The position numbers and the translations under genes are program-made. 64,000 nt of DNA, taken from NCBI GenBank assembly GCA_034189125.1, contig JAXHVB010000094.1, positions 6,673 through 70,672 of the forward strand, written 5' to 3'. The DNA is from UBA5862 sp002408105. Its GTDB lineage: Bacteria > Pseudomonadota > Gammaproteobacteria > Pseudomonadales > UBA5862. The notes under the pieces were generated by a model that worked only from the letters and a program-made list of their open reading frames with translations, had not been told where the DNA came from and did no database searches. Positions 33,227-41,905 of this stretch are shown here, one piece after another (position 1 is the stretch's first letter; every line of letters begins with the position of its first letter).

Positions 33227-34996
33227 ATGAACATGAAAGACTCACTTGTTGCCCTGCTCGTGGAATCGATGCGGACACTGCAGGCACGTGGCGACGTCCC
33301 CAGCGACCTGGACCTGACGCCTCAGCTCGAACGCGCTCGCGACCGTCAATTCGGCGATTTCGCCAGCAACCTCGCCATGGTGCTCGCCAAACCCAGCCGC
33401 CAAAGTCCGCGCAAGCTCGCCGAGCAACTGATCAACGCGCTACCGAGCGACCCACGCGTCGAGCGGGTCGAAGTGGCAGGCCCCGGCTTTATCAACTTCT
33501 ATGTGCGCCCCGATGGCCACCACAGCACCATCGGCCAGGTGCTCGACCAAGCCGCAGCCTATGGCCACACCAACCTGGGTGCCGGCCAGCACATTCAGGT
33601 GGAGTTTGTCTCCGCCAACCCAACCGGGCCCCTGCACGTCGGCCATGGCCGGGGCGCCGCTTACGGTGCCTGTCTGGCCAATGTGCTCGCCGCGTGCGGC
33701 TATGAGGTCACCCGCGAATACTACGTCAACGACGCGGGGCGCCAGATGGACATTCTCGCCACCAGCGTGTGGCTGCGGTATCTGGAGGTGTGTGGAGAGG
33801 AGCTGTCGTTTCCCGACAACGGCTACCGTGGCGACTACGTCATCGATCTGGCCAAGAGCCTGCACCAGCAGTTGGGTAAGCGCCTGCACAAGAGCGCGGA
33901 GTCAGTATTCGACGAACTGCCCGCAGACGGTCGCGACGGCGGCGACAAAGAAGCCCACATTGATGCCCTGATCAAGCGCTGCCAACAGCTGCTTGGTGAG
34001 ACCGAATACCGGCTGCTTTTCGACCACGGGCTTGACGGCATCCGCGCGGACATCGCAGCCGACCTCGAAGCCTTCGGCGTGCACTACGACCTGTGGTTTT
34101 CCGAACGCAGCCTGAGCGAAGCCGATGCGATTGAGAAGGCGATCGAAGCCTTGGTGGCAAAGGGCCTGGTCTACCAGGAGGCTGGCGCGCGCTGGTTTGC
34201 CTCCACCCGTTTTGGGGACGACAAGGATCGGGTCGTGCAGCGCGAAGACGGTCGCTACACGTATTTTGCCGCCGACATCGCCTACCACCACAACAAGTTT
34301 GAGCGGGGCTTCGACCGCATCGTCAATGTGTGGGGGGCGGACCACCACGGTTACATCCCCCGCGTCCGGGCGGCGGTCGAAGCACTCGGACACGACCCGG
34401 AACACTTGCAGGTTCGCTTGGTGCAGTTCGCCATCCTGTACCGCGGCTCTGAACGGGTGCAAATGTCAACCCGCAGTGGTTCGTTCATCACCTTGCGGGA
34501 GCTGCGAGAGGAGGTTGGCAACGATGCGGCACGGTTTTTCTATGTGCTGCGCAAGGCAGAGCAGCACATGGACTTTGACCTCGAACTCGCCAAGTCGCAG
34601 AGCAAAGACAACCCCGTGTACTACATCCAGTACGCCCACGCACGGATCGCGAGCATGCGGCGCAAACTCAACGCTGACGCAGCCACCACCTTCGACCCAG
34701 CATATGCGCTGGAACAGTTGCACCAGCTGACGGAAGAGCGTGAGCAGCAGTTGGTCGACGAGATCGCCCGCTACCCTGAAGTGGTCGAACATGCGGCGCG
34801 CACCCTGGAGCCGCACCTGATCGCCCACTACCTGCGCGACTTGGCCAGCCACTTTCACGTGTACTACAACGGCCACCGGGTTCTCGTCGAAGAGGCCAAT
34901 TTGCGTGCCGCCCGGGTCGCCCTCTGTGTTGCGGTGCAGCAGGTTCTGCGCAATGGCCTTGACCTGTTGGGCGTACAGGCACCGGAGCGAATGTAA
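33227..34996 (+). CDS. argS: Arginyl-tRNA synthetase
   Basis: Class I synthetase charging tRNA-Arg. 589 residues: N-terminal additional domain recognising the tRNA (Arg-Gln-Phe-Gly-Asp-Phe-Ala-Ser-Asn), signature Ala-Asn-Pro-Thr-Gly-Pro-Leu-His-Val-Gly-His-Gly-Arg (HIGH-type), the KMSKS-equivalent Met-Ser-Thr-Arg-Ser-Gly, and the anticodon-binding DALR domain at the C-terminus. The start is ATG 33227, with a second ATG two codons later. No strong ribosome site is seen. Confidence 0.97.
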   Translation: MNMKDSLVALLVESMRTLQARGDVPSDLDLTPQLERARDRQFGDFASNLAMVLAKPSRQSPRKLAEQLINALPSDPRVERVEVAGPGFINFYVRPDGHHSTIGQVLDQAAAYGHTNLGAGQHIQVEFVSANPTGPLHVGHGRGAAYGACLANVLAACGYEVTREYYVNDAGRQMDILATSVWLRYLEVCGEELSFPDNGYRGDYVIDLAKSLHQQLGKRLHKSAESVFDELPADGRDGGDKEAHIDALIKRCQQLLGETEYRLLFDHGLDGIRADIAADLEAFGVHYDLWFSERSLSEADAIEKAIEALVAKGLVYQEAGARWFASTRFGDDKDRVVQREDGRYTYFAADIAYHHNKFERGFDRIVNVWGADHHGYIPRVRAAVEALGHDPEHLQVRLVQFAILYRGSERVQMSTRSGSFITLRELREEVGNDAARFFYVLRKAEQHMDFDLELAKSQSKDNPVYYIQYAHARIASMRRKLNADAATTFDPAYALEQLHQLTEEREQQLVDEIARYPEVVEHAARTLEPHLIAHYLRDLASHFHVYYNGHRVLVEEANLRAARVALCVAVQQVLRNGLDLLGVQAPERM

Positions 34997-35001
34997 CCGC
35001 G

Positions 35002-35565
35002 GTGGCCAACCGGAAGCGCCATGCCCGCCGCACGCCGCCCCCCGCGGCGTCCAACCGGCAAGCGGCCTCGTGGTTTTGCGGCGGTCTCGCCACTGGAGCC
35101 CTGGTCGCCAGCCTGGTGGCCCTCGCCAACTGGCCCAGCAGCGACGCGCCTCAGGGGGGGGTGGACGGGGGTGAGCCGAAAACCGCCGCGGACAGCAGCG
35201 CGCTGCCCGAATTCAAGTTCTATACCGTACTGCGAGACCGCGAGGTCAAGGTACCCGATGTGGAGACGGCCACCTCTGCGGGATCGGCACCGCAAACGGA
35301 TGCGACCCCGAATCAACACACCCGCTACTTGATCCAGGCGGGGTCATTCAAGCAGGCCGAGGATGCAGACCGCCTGCGGGCCGAACTGCTGCTGTTGGGG
35401 CTGGACGCCAAAGTGCAGTCCATACGTCGGGGCGAGCAAACCTGGCACCGGGTTCAAATTGGACCCTTTGCATCCCAGCGCCGCGTGAATGCGGCGCGCA
35501 ACCTGTTGCACCAGCACGAAATTGAGAACATCGTGCTCCGACTGCGGGACACGCCAGCGGGTTGA
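35002..35565 (+). CDS. SPOR-domain protein, FtsN-like by position
   Basis: 187-residue protein with a basic cytoplasmic tail, one membrane helix (about residues 24-42), a periplasmic linker and a C-terminal SPOR domain (Tyr-Leu-Ile-Gln-Ala-Gly-Ser-Phe to Ile-Val-Leu-Arg-Leu). The layout and its place just before hslV match FtsN, an essential late cell-division activator. The protein is shorter than E. coli FtsN (319), and the essential-region motif is not certain by eye, so I leave the symbol blank. It starts at GTG five bases after argS. Confidence 0.82.
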   Translation: MANRKRHARRTPPPAASNRQAASWFCGGLATGALVASLVALANWPSSDAPQGGVDGGEPKTAADSSALPEFKFYTVLRDREVKVPDVETATSAGSAPQTDATPNQHTRYLIQAGSFKQAEDADRLRAELLLLGLDAKVQSIRRGEQTWHRVQIGPFASQRRVNAARNLLHQHEIENIVLRLRDTPAG

Positions 35566-35587
35566 AAACCACCCCGAGCACCCCCAT
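35562..35587 (+). promoter_or_regulatory. Predicted sigma32 (heat-shock) promoter of hslVU
   Basis: TTGAAA at 35562-35567 and CCCCAT at 35582-35587 are separated by 14 bases, close to the RpoH consensus (CTTGAAA, 11-16 bases, CCCCATNT). It overlaps the stop of the SPOR gene and lies about 47 bases before the hslV start. E. coli hslVU is a known RpoH target. Confidence 0.65.
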
Positions 35588-35633
35588 CACTCGCTTTTAG
35601 TCTTTCTAGGATCGATTGAGATTGGAGAGGTCA

Positions 35634-36179
35634 TTGGAGCAGTTCCACGGCACCACCATTGTGTCTGTGCGTCGCGACGATGCGGTCGTGATCGCAGGGG
35701 ACGGCCAGGTCACCCTTGGCAACACGGTACTCAAGGGCAACGCGCGTAAGGTGCGCCGGTTGTACAACGACCGGGTGCTTGCCGGGTTCGCCGGTGGAAC
35801 CGCTGACGCGTTCACCCTGTTCGAGCGGTTCGAAGCACAGCTGGAAAAGTACCAGGGCAATCTGGTGCGCTCCGCGGTGGAGTTGGCCAAGGATTGGCGC
35901 ACCGACCGCGCACTGCGCCGCCTTGAGGCGTTGCTCGCGGTTGCCGATGCCGAACACTCACTGATCATCACCGGCAATGGCGATGTCGTGGACCCCGAAC
36001 GCAGCCTGATCGCCATCGGCTCAGGCGGGCCGTTCGCCCAGGCCGCCGCTCGGGCTTTGCTTGAGAACACCGACCTTGGCGCTCAAGAGATTGCCGAAAA
36101 GGCGCTGGGCATCGCTGCCGACATCTGCATTTACACCAACCACCAATTTACCGTCGAAACCATCCAGCTGACCGACTGA
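35634..36179 (+). CDS. hslV: ATP-dependent protease peptidase subunit HslV
   Basis: Proteasome-like peptidase that works with HslU on misfolded proteins. I start at TTG 35634, where GGAG is six bases upstream, giving Met-Glu-Gln-Phe-His-Gly before the catalytic Thr (Thr-Thr-Ile-Val-Ser-Val). This short propeptide occurs in many proteobacteria, whereas E. coli has only Met. The 181 residues include Gly-Asp-Gly-Gln-Val-Thr-Leu-Gly and Gly-Phe-Ala-Gly-Gly-Thr-Ala-Asp. The open frame from 35616 would add six unneeded residues. Confidence 0.96.
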   Translation: MEQFHGTTIVSVRRDDAVVIAGDGQVTLGNTVLKGNARKVRRLYNDRVLAGFAGGTADAFTLFERFEAQLEKYQGNLVRSAVELAKDWRTDRALRRLEALLAVADAEHSLIITGNGDVVDPERSLIAIGSGGPFAQAAARALLENTDLGAQEIAEKALGIAADICIYTNHQFTVETIQLTD

Positions 36180-36192
36180 ACCCGATCTTTTC

Positions 36193-37533
36193 ATGCCAAA
36201 TCTGACGCCCCGCGAAATCGTTCACGAACTCGACAAACACATCGTCGGCCAGTCCGCGGCCAAGCGCGCAGTGGCCATCGCCCTGCGCAACCGCTGGCGG
36301 CGCCTGCAACTGGACGACGCGCTGCGTGGCGAGGTCACACCCAAAAACATCCTCATGATCGGCCCGACCGGGGTCGGAAAGACCGAAATTGCCCGCCGAC
36401 TCGCCAAACTCGCAGGCGCCCCCTTTATTAAGGTCGAAGCCACCAAGTTCACCGAAGTCGGCTACGTTGGACGGGATGTGGAGTCGATCATCCGGGACCT
36501 GGTCGATGTTTCCATCAACCTGCTGCGCGACACCAAGCTGCGCGAGGTGCGGCCCCAGGCGGAACTGGCAGCGGAAGAACGGATTTTGGACGCACTCTTG
36601 CCGGCACCCAGGTACGACAGCAACGACGCGGATGCCTCCAGGTCTTCCTCTACCCGGCAGATCTTCCGCAAGAAACTGCGCGAAGGTGACTTCGACGACA
36701 AGGAGATCGAAATCGAAGTCGCCAATCGCCCCGCCGGCGTTGAAATCATGGCGCCCCCGGGAATGGAGGAAATGACCAGTCAACTGCAGAGCATGTTCTC
36801 CAAGATGGGTGCGCAACAGAAGCGCAAGCGCCGGCTGTCGGTCCGGGACGCATGGCGCCAACTTTGCGAGGAAGAAGCCCTTCGACTGGTCAACGAAGAG
36901 GAGTTGAAAGCCGCGGCAATCGATGCGGTCGAGCAAACCGGAATCGTGTTTGTGGATGAAATCGACAAAGTCAGCAAGCGGGCTGAATCCGGGGGCGCCG
37001 ACGTGTCCCGGGAAGGGGTCCAGCGAGACCTGCTGCCCTTGATTGAAGGCTGCACGGTGACCACCAAATATGGCATGGTCCGTACCGACCACATCCTGTT
37101 CATCGCCTCGGGCGCCTTTCACCTGACCCGCCCGTCCGATTTGATTCCAGAGTTGCAAGGACGCTTGCCAATCCGGGTGGAGCTTGAGGCGCTCACGCCC
37201 AGGGATTTTCAACGCATTCTCACCGAACCAGATGCCTCTCTCATTCGCCAGTACCGGGCATTGCTCGCCACCGAAGCGCTGCAGATCGAGTTCGAGGACG
37301 CCGCCATCGAAGCGATTGCACAATCGGCGTGGGAGGTGAACGAGCGCACCGAGAACATTGGCGCCCGCCGCCTCCACACCGTGATGGAACGGCTGCTTGA
37401 GCAACTGTCCTTTGAGGCTGCAGACCTGGCCGCAAGCCAACCTGAAGCCACTGTTCGAATCGATGCGGCCTATGTTGAGGAGCACCTGGGTGAGCTGGCC
37501 CACAATGAAGACCTCAGCCGGTACATCCTGTAA
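36193..37533 (+). CDS. hslU: ATP-dependent protease ATPase subunit HslU
   Basis: AAA+ unfoldase that feeds substrates to HslV. 446 residues (E. coli 443). It has N-terminal Pro-Arg-Glu-Ile-Val-x-Glu-Leu-Asp-Lys, Walker A Gly-Pro-Thr-Gly-Val-Gly-Lys-Thr at residues 57-64, pore motif Gly-Tyr-Val-Gly-Arg, and Walker B Val-Phe-Val-Asp-Glu-Ile-Asp-Lys. The charged I-domain lies about residues 110-240, and the C-terminal tail Ser-Arg-Tyr-Ile-Leu docks into HslV. It starts 13 bases after hslV. Confidence 0.98.
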   Translation: MPNLTPREIVHELDKHIVGQSAAKRAVAIALRNRWRRLQLDDALRGEVTPKNILMIGPTGVGKTEIARRLAKLAGAPFIKVEATKFTEVGYVGRDVESIIRDLVDVSINLLRDTKLREVRPQAELAAEERILDALLPAPRYDSNDADASRSSSTRQIFRKKLREGDFDDKEIEIEVANRPAGVEIMAPPGMEEMTSQLQSMFSKMGAQQKRKRRLSVRDAWRQLCEEEALRLVNEEELKAAAIDAVEQTGIVFVDEIDKVSKRAESGGADVSREGVQRDLLPLIEGCTVTTKYGMVRTDHILFIASGAFHLTRPSDLIPELQGRLPIRVELEALTPRDFQRILTEPDASLIRQYRALLATEALQIEFEDAAIEAIAQSAWEVNERTENIGARRLHTVMERLLEQLSFEAADLAASQPEATVRIDAAYVEEHLGELAHNEDLSRYIL

Positions 37534-37912
37534 GGCCAGAACCCTGGACCCCACACCCAAAGAGGTTCATCTGCACCGCGTTTCAGGGTACCTGGAACTG
37601 ACCTATGCGGATGGGCGCCGCAGCCGGCTGCCGGCTGAATACTTGCGGGTGCACTCACCTTCGGCTGAAGTGCGCGGGCATGGCCCGGGCCAGAGCCGAC
37701 TGGTGACCGGCAAGCGCGACGTCGGCATTGACCGCATCGAGGCGGTGGGCCGCTACGCGCTGCGCATCTGCTTCGACGATGGCCACGACAGCGGCCTCTA
37801 CACTTGGGAGTACCTCGCAGAGCTGGGTGCCAGCCAGCAGGAGCGCTGGGCCAGTTACCTCGACCGGCTGCAGGCCGAAGGCCACACACCCAGGCCAGAC
37901 GCGGGCACCTGA
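37505..37912 (+). CDS. DUF971 family protein
   Basis: About 135 residues of the gamma-butyrobetaine hydroxylase-like N-terminal (DUF971) family. The core runs from Pro-Lys-Glu-Val-His-Leu-His through Leu-Arg-Val-His-Ser-Pro-Ser-Ala-Glu-Val-Arg-Gly-His-Gly to His-Asp-Ser-Gly-Leu-Tyr-Thr-Trp-Glu-Tyr-Leu. A metal or iron-sulfur role has been proposed for the family, but its function is not settled. The ATG at 37505 overlaps the end of hslU by 29 bases, with GGTGAG ten bases before it. The gene follows hslU in Pseudomonas too. Confidence 0.85.
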   Translation: MKTSAGTSCKARTLDPTPKEVHLHRVSGYLELTYADGRRSRLPAEYLRVHSPSAEVRGHGPGQSRLVTGKRDVGIDRIEAVGRYALRICFDDGHDSGLYTWEYLAELGASQQERWASYLDRLQAEGHTPRPDAGT

Positions 37913-37932
37913 GCTGGCCGCAGACCCTGCCC

Positions 37933-37963
37933 TTGCGCCACGGCAAGGCCCAAGCGCTACAAT
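37933..37963 (+). promoter_or_regulatory. Weak promoter candidate before ubiE
   Basis: TACAAT at 37958-37963 is a good -10. TTGCGC at 37933-37938 is a half-matched -35 at a long 19-base spacing. A 6-bp inverted repeat (37931-37936 with 37943-37948) overlaps it. Confidence 0.3.
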
Positions 37964-37987
37964 GGCGCCCCGAGCCTGGAGAGCCGC

Positions 37988-38761
37988 ATGACCGAAGCTG
38001 AACAGCCTGCACCCGCGCGCGACAACAAAACCCATTTCGGTTTTCGCCAAGTCCCCGCCGGCGACAAGGCCCACCATGTCAAGCAGGTGTTCGACTCCGT
38101 GGCCTCGCGCTACGACCTGATGAACGACCTCATGTCCTTCGGCATCCACCGCCTGTGGAAGCTCCTCACCGCCGAGGTGAGTGCGTTGCGGCCAGGCGAC
38201 CGGGTGCTGGACGTCGCAGCCGGCACCGGAGACCTCTGCCGGCTGTACAGTCGCAAGGTCGGCCCGACCGGGCAGGTGGTCATGACCGACATCAACGCCG
38301 CCATGCTCGAAACCGGACGCGACCGGCTGCTCAATCAAGGCGTCGGTGGTCGGGTGCAGTTCAGCTTGGCCGATGCCGAACAGCTGCCCTTCGCCGGCAA
38401 CAGCTTCGACCTGGTGTCGATTGGCTTTGGTCTGCGCAACGTCACCGACAAGGATGCCGCCCTGCGGGAGATGCACCGGGTGCTGCGTCCCGGCGGCCAG
38501 CTGCTTGTGCTTGAGTTTTCCAAGCCAGTGTTTCGGCCGCTGGCGAAGCTGTACGACCAGTATTCATTTCGGGTATTGCCAAAGCTCGGCAGTTGGGTCG
38601 CGGGAGACGCTGAAAGCTACCGCTACCTCGCTGAATCCATCCGCATGCACCCGAGCCAAGAGGTGCTGCTGCGGCAACTGGAAGCGGCCGGGTTCAGCCG
38701 CTGCCGCTACCACAACCTCAGCGGTGGCATTGTCGCGCTGCACCGGGGCCGCAAGGCCTAG
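37988..38761 (+). CDS. ubiE: Ubiquinone/menaquinone C-methyltransferase UbiE
   Basis: SAM-dependent enzyme that methylates the benzoquinol ring in ubiquinone synthesis (and demethylmenaquinol where present). 257 residues with the family entry Val-Phe-Asp-Ser-Val-Ala-Ser-Arg-Tyr-Asp-Leu-Met-Asn-Asp, SAM motif Val-Leu-Asp-Val-Ala-Ala-Gly-Thr-Gly-Asp and the late Tyr-Arg-Tyr-Leu-Ala-Glu-Ser-Ile. GGAGA lies five bases before the ATG. It is followed by ubiJ and ubiB. Confidence 0.97.
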   Translation: MTEAEQPAPARDNKTHFGFRQVPAGDKAHHVKQVFDSVASRYDLMNDLMSFGIHRLWKLLTAEVSALRPGDRVLDVAAGTGDLCRLYSRKVGPTGQVVMTDINAAMLETGRDRLLNQGVGGRVQFSLADAEQLPFAGNSFDLVSIGFGLRNVTDKDAALREMHRVLRPGGQLLVLEFSKPVFRPLAKLYDQYSFRVLPKLGSWVAGDAESYRYLAESIRMHPSQEVLLRQLEAAGFSRCRYHNLSGGIVALHRGRKA

Positions 38762-38768
38762 TCGGTCA

Positions 38769-39386
38769 GTGGCCGCCAGCCTGCCGGCTCCCATCCGCAC
38801 AGCCATCGAGGGCCTGTTGCGTCACGCGCTTGGCCAGAGCCCCAACGCCCAGAAACAACTCGGTCAGCTGATTGGCCGCCCGCTGGATGTCCACTGCCTG
38901 GCGCCCCCCGTGGCCGTGCGCCTCACTGCCAACCTGCAGGGCATTGGTCTCGAGGCGGTTGAGGGGCCGTCCGCCCCCGCCAGGGTTCAGTTCTCAAACC
39001 CGGACCTGCTGCGCACGCTGGTGACCGCGGAACCGCCACTGGCAGCGCTGCATGCCCAGGGAGACGTAGAGCTGGCAAGTGACTGGCAGCGCCTGCTCAC
39101 TGAGCTGGACCTCGATTGGGAGGCGCTGCTGGCACTGGGTGTCGGGGACATCGGCGCCCATCAACTGGGCCGCGGGCTGCGCGCCGGGTGGCGGTGGCTT
39201 CGTCAGCACCGAGAACGGACGGATTTCATCCTCCGCGAGTACCTGCACGAGGAGACCGCCCCGCTGGTCACCGGCGCTGCAGCTGAGACTTTTTTCTCTA
39301 CGGTGGACGCGGTGCAACTCCAGACCGACCGACTCGAGGCCCGCCTGGCGGCGCTGCGCGAAGCGCTGGAGCCCGCGCAACCGTGA
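38769..39386 (+). CDS. ubiJ: Ubiquinone biosynthesis accessory factor UbiJ
   Basis: Lipid-binding scaffold (SCP2-like domain) of the soluble complex that finishes ubiquinone synthesis. 205 residues (E. coli 201). The N-terminal SCP2 fold covers about residues 1-110, and the C-terminus is a helical Leu/Glu-rich stretch ending Ala-Ala-Leu-Arg-Glu-Ala-Leu-Glu. The start is GTG 38769, seven bases after ubiE; the longer open frame is an ubiE shadow. The stop overlaps the ubiB GTG (GTGA). Position between ubiE and ubiB supports the assignment. Confidence 0.9.
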   Translation: MAASLPAPIRTAIEGLLRHALGQSPNAQKQLGQLIGRPLDVHCLAPPVAVRLTANLQGIGLEAVEGPSAPARVQFSNPDLLRTLVTAEPPLAALHAQGDVELASDWQRLLTELDLDWEALLALGVGDIGAHQLGRGLRAGWRWLRQHRERTDFILREYLHEETAPLVTGAAAETFFSTVDAVQLQTDRLEARLAALREALEPAQP

Positions 39387-40948
39387 AAGAACTGGCTCGG
39401 CTCAGACGCATCCTGTGGGTGGTGGTGCGCCACCGGTTGTTTGATCTCGGCGGGGACTGGAACCCGCCATTGGCTCTGGCCCTGTGTCTGGCCCCGTTGC
39501 GGATGCTGCCAGCCCCGAAAACGCCGCGGGGCGAGCGCTTGCGCCTCGCCCTCGAATCCCTTGGTCCCATTTATGTCAAGTTCGGGCAACTGCTTTCGAC
39601 CCGCAGAGACCTGCTGCCCCCAGACATCGCCGATGAGCTGCGCGAACTCCAGGACAACGTGCCGCCGTTCGCCGCCACCACAGCCGTCGGACTGGTGGAA
39701 TCGGCACTGGGTGCACCCCTCGACCAACACTTCGCGTGGTTTGACACAGAACCCTTGGCCTCCGCCTCCATCGCCCAGGTTCACCTGGCGCGCCTGCCCG
39801 ACGGCGACGAAGTCTGTGTGAAGGTGATCCGTCCGGGCATCGGGCGAATCATCGCCGCAGACTTGCGGCTGCTGCACCGACTGGCAAGGCTTGCCGAGCG
39901 CCACTCCGCGCAAGCCCGGCGGTTGCGATTAACCGCAGTGGTTGCCGACTATGACCTAACCATCCACAACGAGCTGGACCTGCGGCTGGAAGCGGGCAAC
40001 ACCGCACAACTGCGACGCAACTTCGCGTATTCTCCGCTGCTCTATGTGCCCCAAGTCCAGTTTGAGCTGACCCGCCAGAATGTATTGGTCACCGAACGGA
40101 TCCACGGCATCCCCATCGCTGACATCCAAGGACTGCGCGCTGCCGGGGTCGACCTGCGCCAGTTGGCCTTGCGGGGGGTGGAGATCTTTTTTACCCAGTT
40201 GTTCGAGCACAATTTTTTTCATGCCGACATGCACCCCGGCAACATCTTCGTGGATGTCACACGACCCGACAGCCCCCGCTACATCGCGATCGATTGCGCC
40301 ATCATCGGTTCACTGTCGCAGCAAGACCAGCACTACATGGCCAGCACGCTCTATGCTTTCTTCCAGCGCGACTACCACGAGGTCGCGCGGCTGCACGTGG
40401 AGTCCGGCTGGGTCGACCCCGACACCCGAGTACACGATTTCGAGAACGCGATTCGCAGCGTCTGCGAACCCATCTTCGCCAAGCCGTTGCGGGAGATTTC
40501 GCTGGGGTACGTGCTGATTTATCTGTTTCAGACCGCGCAGCGGTTCAACATGGAGGTGCAACCTCAGTTGGTGCTGTTGCAGAAAACCCTGCTCAACATC
40601 GAGGGTCTGGGTCGCGAACTGTACCCAGAGCTTGACCTGTGGGAAACAGCCTATCCTTTTCTCAAACGGTGGATGCACGAGCGCCACAGCCCGATTAAGC
40701 TGTGGCAAGCTGTGCGTGATCAGGCGCCACGCTGGCTCGACCGACTGCCCGAATTGCCAGAGCTGGGCTTGCAGGCGCTGGATCAGCGTGGTGCTCTGGA
40801 GCGCCAGCAGATTGTCCTGCAGGGCGAATTGAGCCAGCTGCGCGGCCAGATGAAGCGCCAGGCGCGGGTGGCAGCCTGGTGGCGCATCACCGGCGTCTTG
40901 GTGCTTGGTGCCGCTGGAATCTGGGCGATGCGGGGTGCGCTCGAATGA
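39383..40948 (+). CDS. ubiB: Ubiquinone biosynthesis atypical kinase UbiB
   Basis: ABC1/ADCK-family membrane ATPase needed for ubiquinone synthesis. 521 residues. The KxGQ-type signature reads Val-Lys-Phe-Gly-Gln-Leu-Leu-Ser-Thr-Arg (about residues 57-66), an Ala-rich nucleotide loop Ala-Ser-Ala-Ser-Ile-Ala-Gln-Val-His follows, and the catalytic region is His-Ala-Asp-Met-His-Pro-Gly-Asn. The C-terminus shows one clear membrane helix (E. coli has two). It starts at GTG overlapping ubiJ. Confidence 0.96.
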   Translation: MKELARLRRILWVVVRHRLFDLGGDWNPPLALALCLAPLRMLPAPKTPRGERLRLALESLGPIYVKFGQLLSTRRDLLPPDIADELRELQDNVPPFAATTAVGLVESALGAPLDQHFAWFDTEPLASASIAQVHLARLPDGDEVCVKVIRPGIGRIIAADLRLLHRLARLAERHSAQARRLRLTAVVADYDLTIHNELDLRLEAGNTAQLRRNFAYSPLLYVPQVQFELTRQNVLVTERIHGIPIADIQGLRAAGVDLRQLALRGVEIFFTQLFEHNFFHADMHPGNIFVDVTRPDSPRYIAIDCAIIGSLSQQDQHYMASTLYAFFQRDYHEVARLHVESGWVDPDTRVHDFENAIRSVCEPIFAKPLREISLGYVLIYLFQTAQRFNMEVQPQLVLLQKTLLNIEGLGRELYPELDLWETAYPFLKRWMHERHSPIKLWQAVRDQAPRWLDRLPELPELGLQALDQRGALERQQIVLQGELSQLRGQMKRQARVAAWWRITGVLVLGAAGIWAMRGALE

Positions 40949-41325
40949 ATCCGTCCGGGAGACCAGAATTGGCAACACAGATCCTTGATGCTCTGGACAG
41001 GGTGCTTGCAGCCCGCCGTGACCAAGACCCGGAAGCCAGCTATGTCGCCAGCCTGCACCACAAAGGTATGGACAAAATCCTGGAAAAGGTGGGTGAAGAG
41101 GCCATTGAAACCTTGATCGCGGCCAAAAACGCCGCGAATGTCGGCACAGACCCGCTGGTGCGGGAGACCGCAGACCTGTGGTTCCACAGCCTGGTGATGC
41201 TCTCGCACCTTGGACTCAGCCACCGCGACGTGCTTGAAGAACTGGCCCGCCGCTTCGGCGTTTCTGGACACGAAGAGAAGGCGGCCCGCGACCCTGGCCG
41301 CGGCCCCCAACCAACCGCCACTTAG
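40945..41325 (+). CDS. hisE: Phosphoribosyl-ATP pyrophosphatase HisE
   Basis: Second step of histidine synthesis, hydrolysing phosphoribosyl-ATP to phosphoribosyl-AMP. 126 residues of the all-alpha NTP pyrophosphohydrolase fold, with Lys-Val-Gly-Glu-Glu-Ala-Ile-Glu-Thr as metal site and Glu-Thr-Ala-Asp-Leu-Trp-Phe-His. ATG overlaps the ubiB stop (ATGA). In Pseudomonas hisI precedes hisE here; no hisI is present in this window. Confidence 0.95.
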   Translation: MNPSGRPELATQILDALDRVLAARRDQDPEASYVASLHHKGMDKILEKVGEEAIETLIAAKNAANVGTDPLVRETADLWFHSLVMLSHLGLSHRDVLEELARRFGVSGHEEKAARDPGRGPQPTAT

Positions 41326-41344
41326 CATCGACGAGGTAAACCCC

Positions 41345-41575
41345 ATGGGCTTTGGTGGAATCAGTATCTGGCAATTGGCGATCGTTCTGGTCATCGTGGT
41401 GCTGCTGTTTGGCACCAAGAAACTGCGCAACCTGGGTGGAGACCTGGGCAGCGCAGTGCGTGGCTTCCGCAAGGCAGTCAGCGAAGACGAAGACCCGGAA
41501 CGGCTGGACAACCCAACCCAACCGGGCGTCCAAGAAACGACCCCCACGAAAGACCGCGAGGAGCAACCCCGCTAG
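41345..41575 (+). CDS. tatA: Sec-independent translocase protein TatA
   Basis: Pore-forming subunit of twin-arginine export. 76 residues: an N-terminal membrane helix (Ile-Trp-Gln-Leu-Ala-Ile-Val-Leu-Val-Ile-Val-Val-Leu-Leu), the Phe-Gly hinge (Leu-Phe-Gly-Thr-Lys-Lys-Leu-Arg), an amphipathic helix and an acidic tail. GAGGT precedes the ATG at 41345. First of tatABC. Confidence 0.96.
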   Translation: MGFGGISIWQLAIVLVIVVLLFGTKKLRNLGGDLGSAVRGFRKAVSEDEDPERLDNPTQPGVQETTPTKDREEQPR

Positions 41576-41584
41576 GAAAGCGCC

Positions 41585-41905
41585 ATGTTCGACATCGGCT
41601 TTGCGGAATTGCTCGTGATCGCGGTGGTGGGACTGCTGGTGCTGGGTCCTGATCGATTGCCGGAAGCCACCCGCACCGGAGTCCTTTGGCTTGGCCGCCT
41701 GCGCCGGTCACTCACCCGAGCCCGCGAAACCATCAGCCGCGAACTGAACACCGACGAAATCCGCCAGCAGCTGTACAACGAGGACATTCTCCGCGAGTTG
41801 CGCGAACGCGCCCACTCCACCGACACCACTTTCCCGGAGCCACCGATCGCACCGTCCCCGGAAAGCGGCCCCGAACCCAGCCGAGCCGATCAGCGTGACG
41901 GATGA
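41585..41905 (+). CDS. tatB: Sec-independent translocase protein TatB
   Basis: Forms the substrate-receptor complex with TatC. 106 residues starting Met-Phe-Asp-Ile-Gly-Phe-Ala-Glu-Leu (conserved Glu), with the Leu-Gly-Pro-Asp-Arg-Leu-Pro hinge and a long charged amphipathic helix. Nine bases after tatA. Confidence 0.96.
   Translation: MFDIGFAELLVIAVVGLLVLGPDRLPEATRTGVLWLGRLRRSLTRARETISRELNTDEIRQQLYNEDILRELRERAHSTDTTFPEPPIAPSPESGPEPSRADQRDG

Noticed and set aside
36148..37560. 470-codon minus-strand open frame
   Set aside because: Antisense to hslU.
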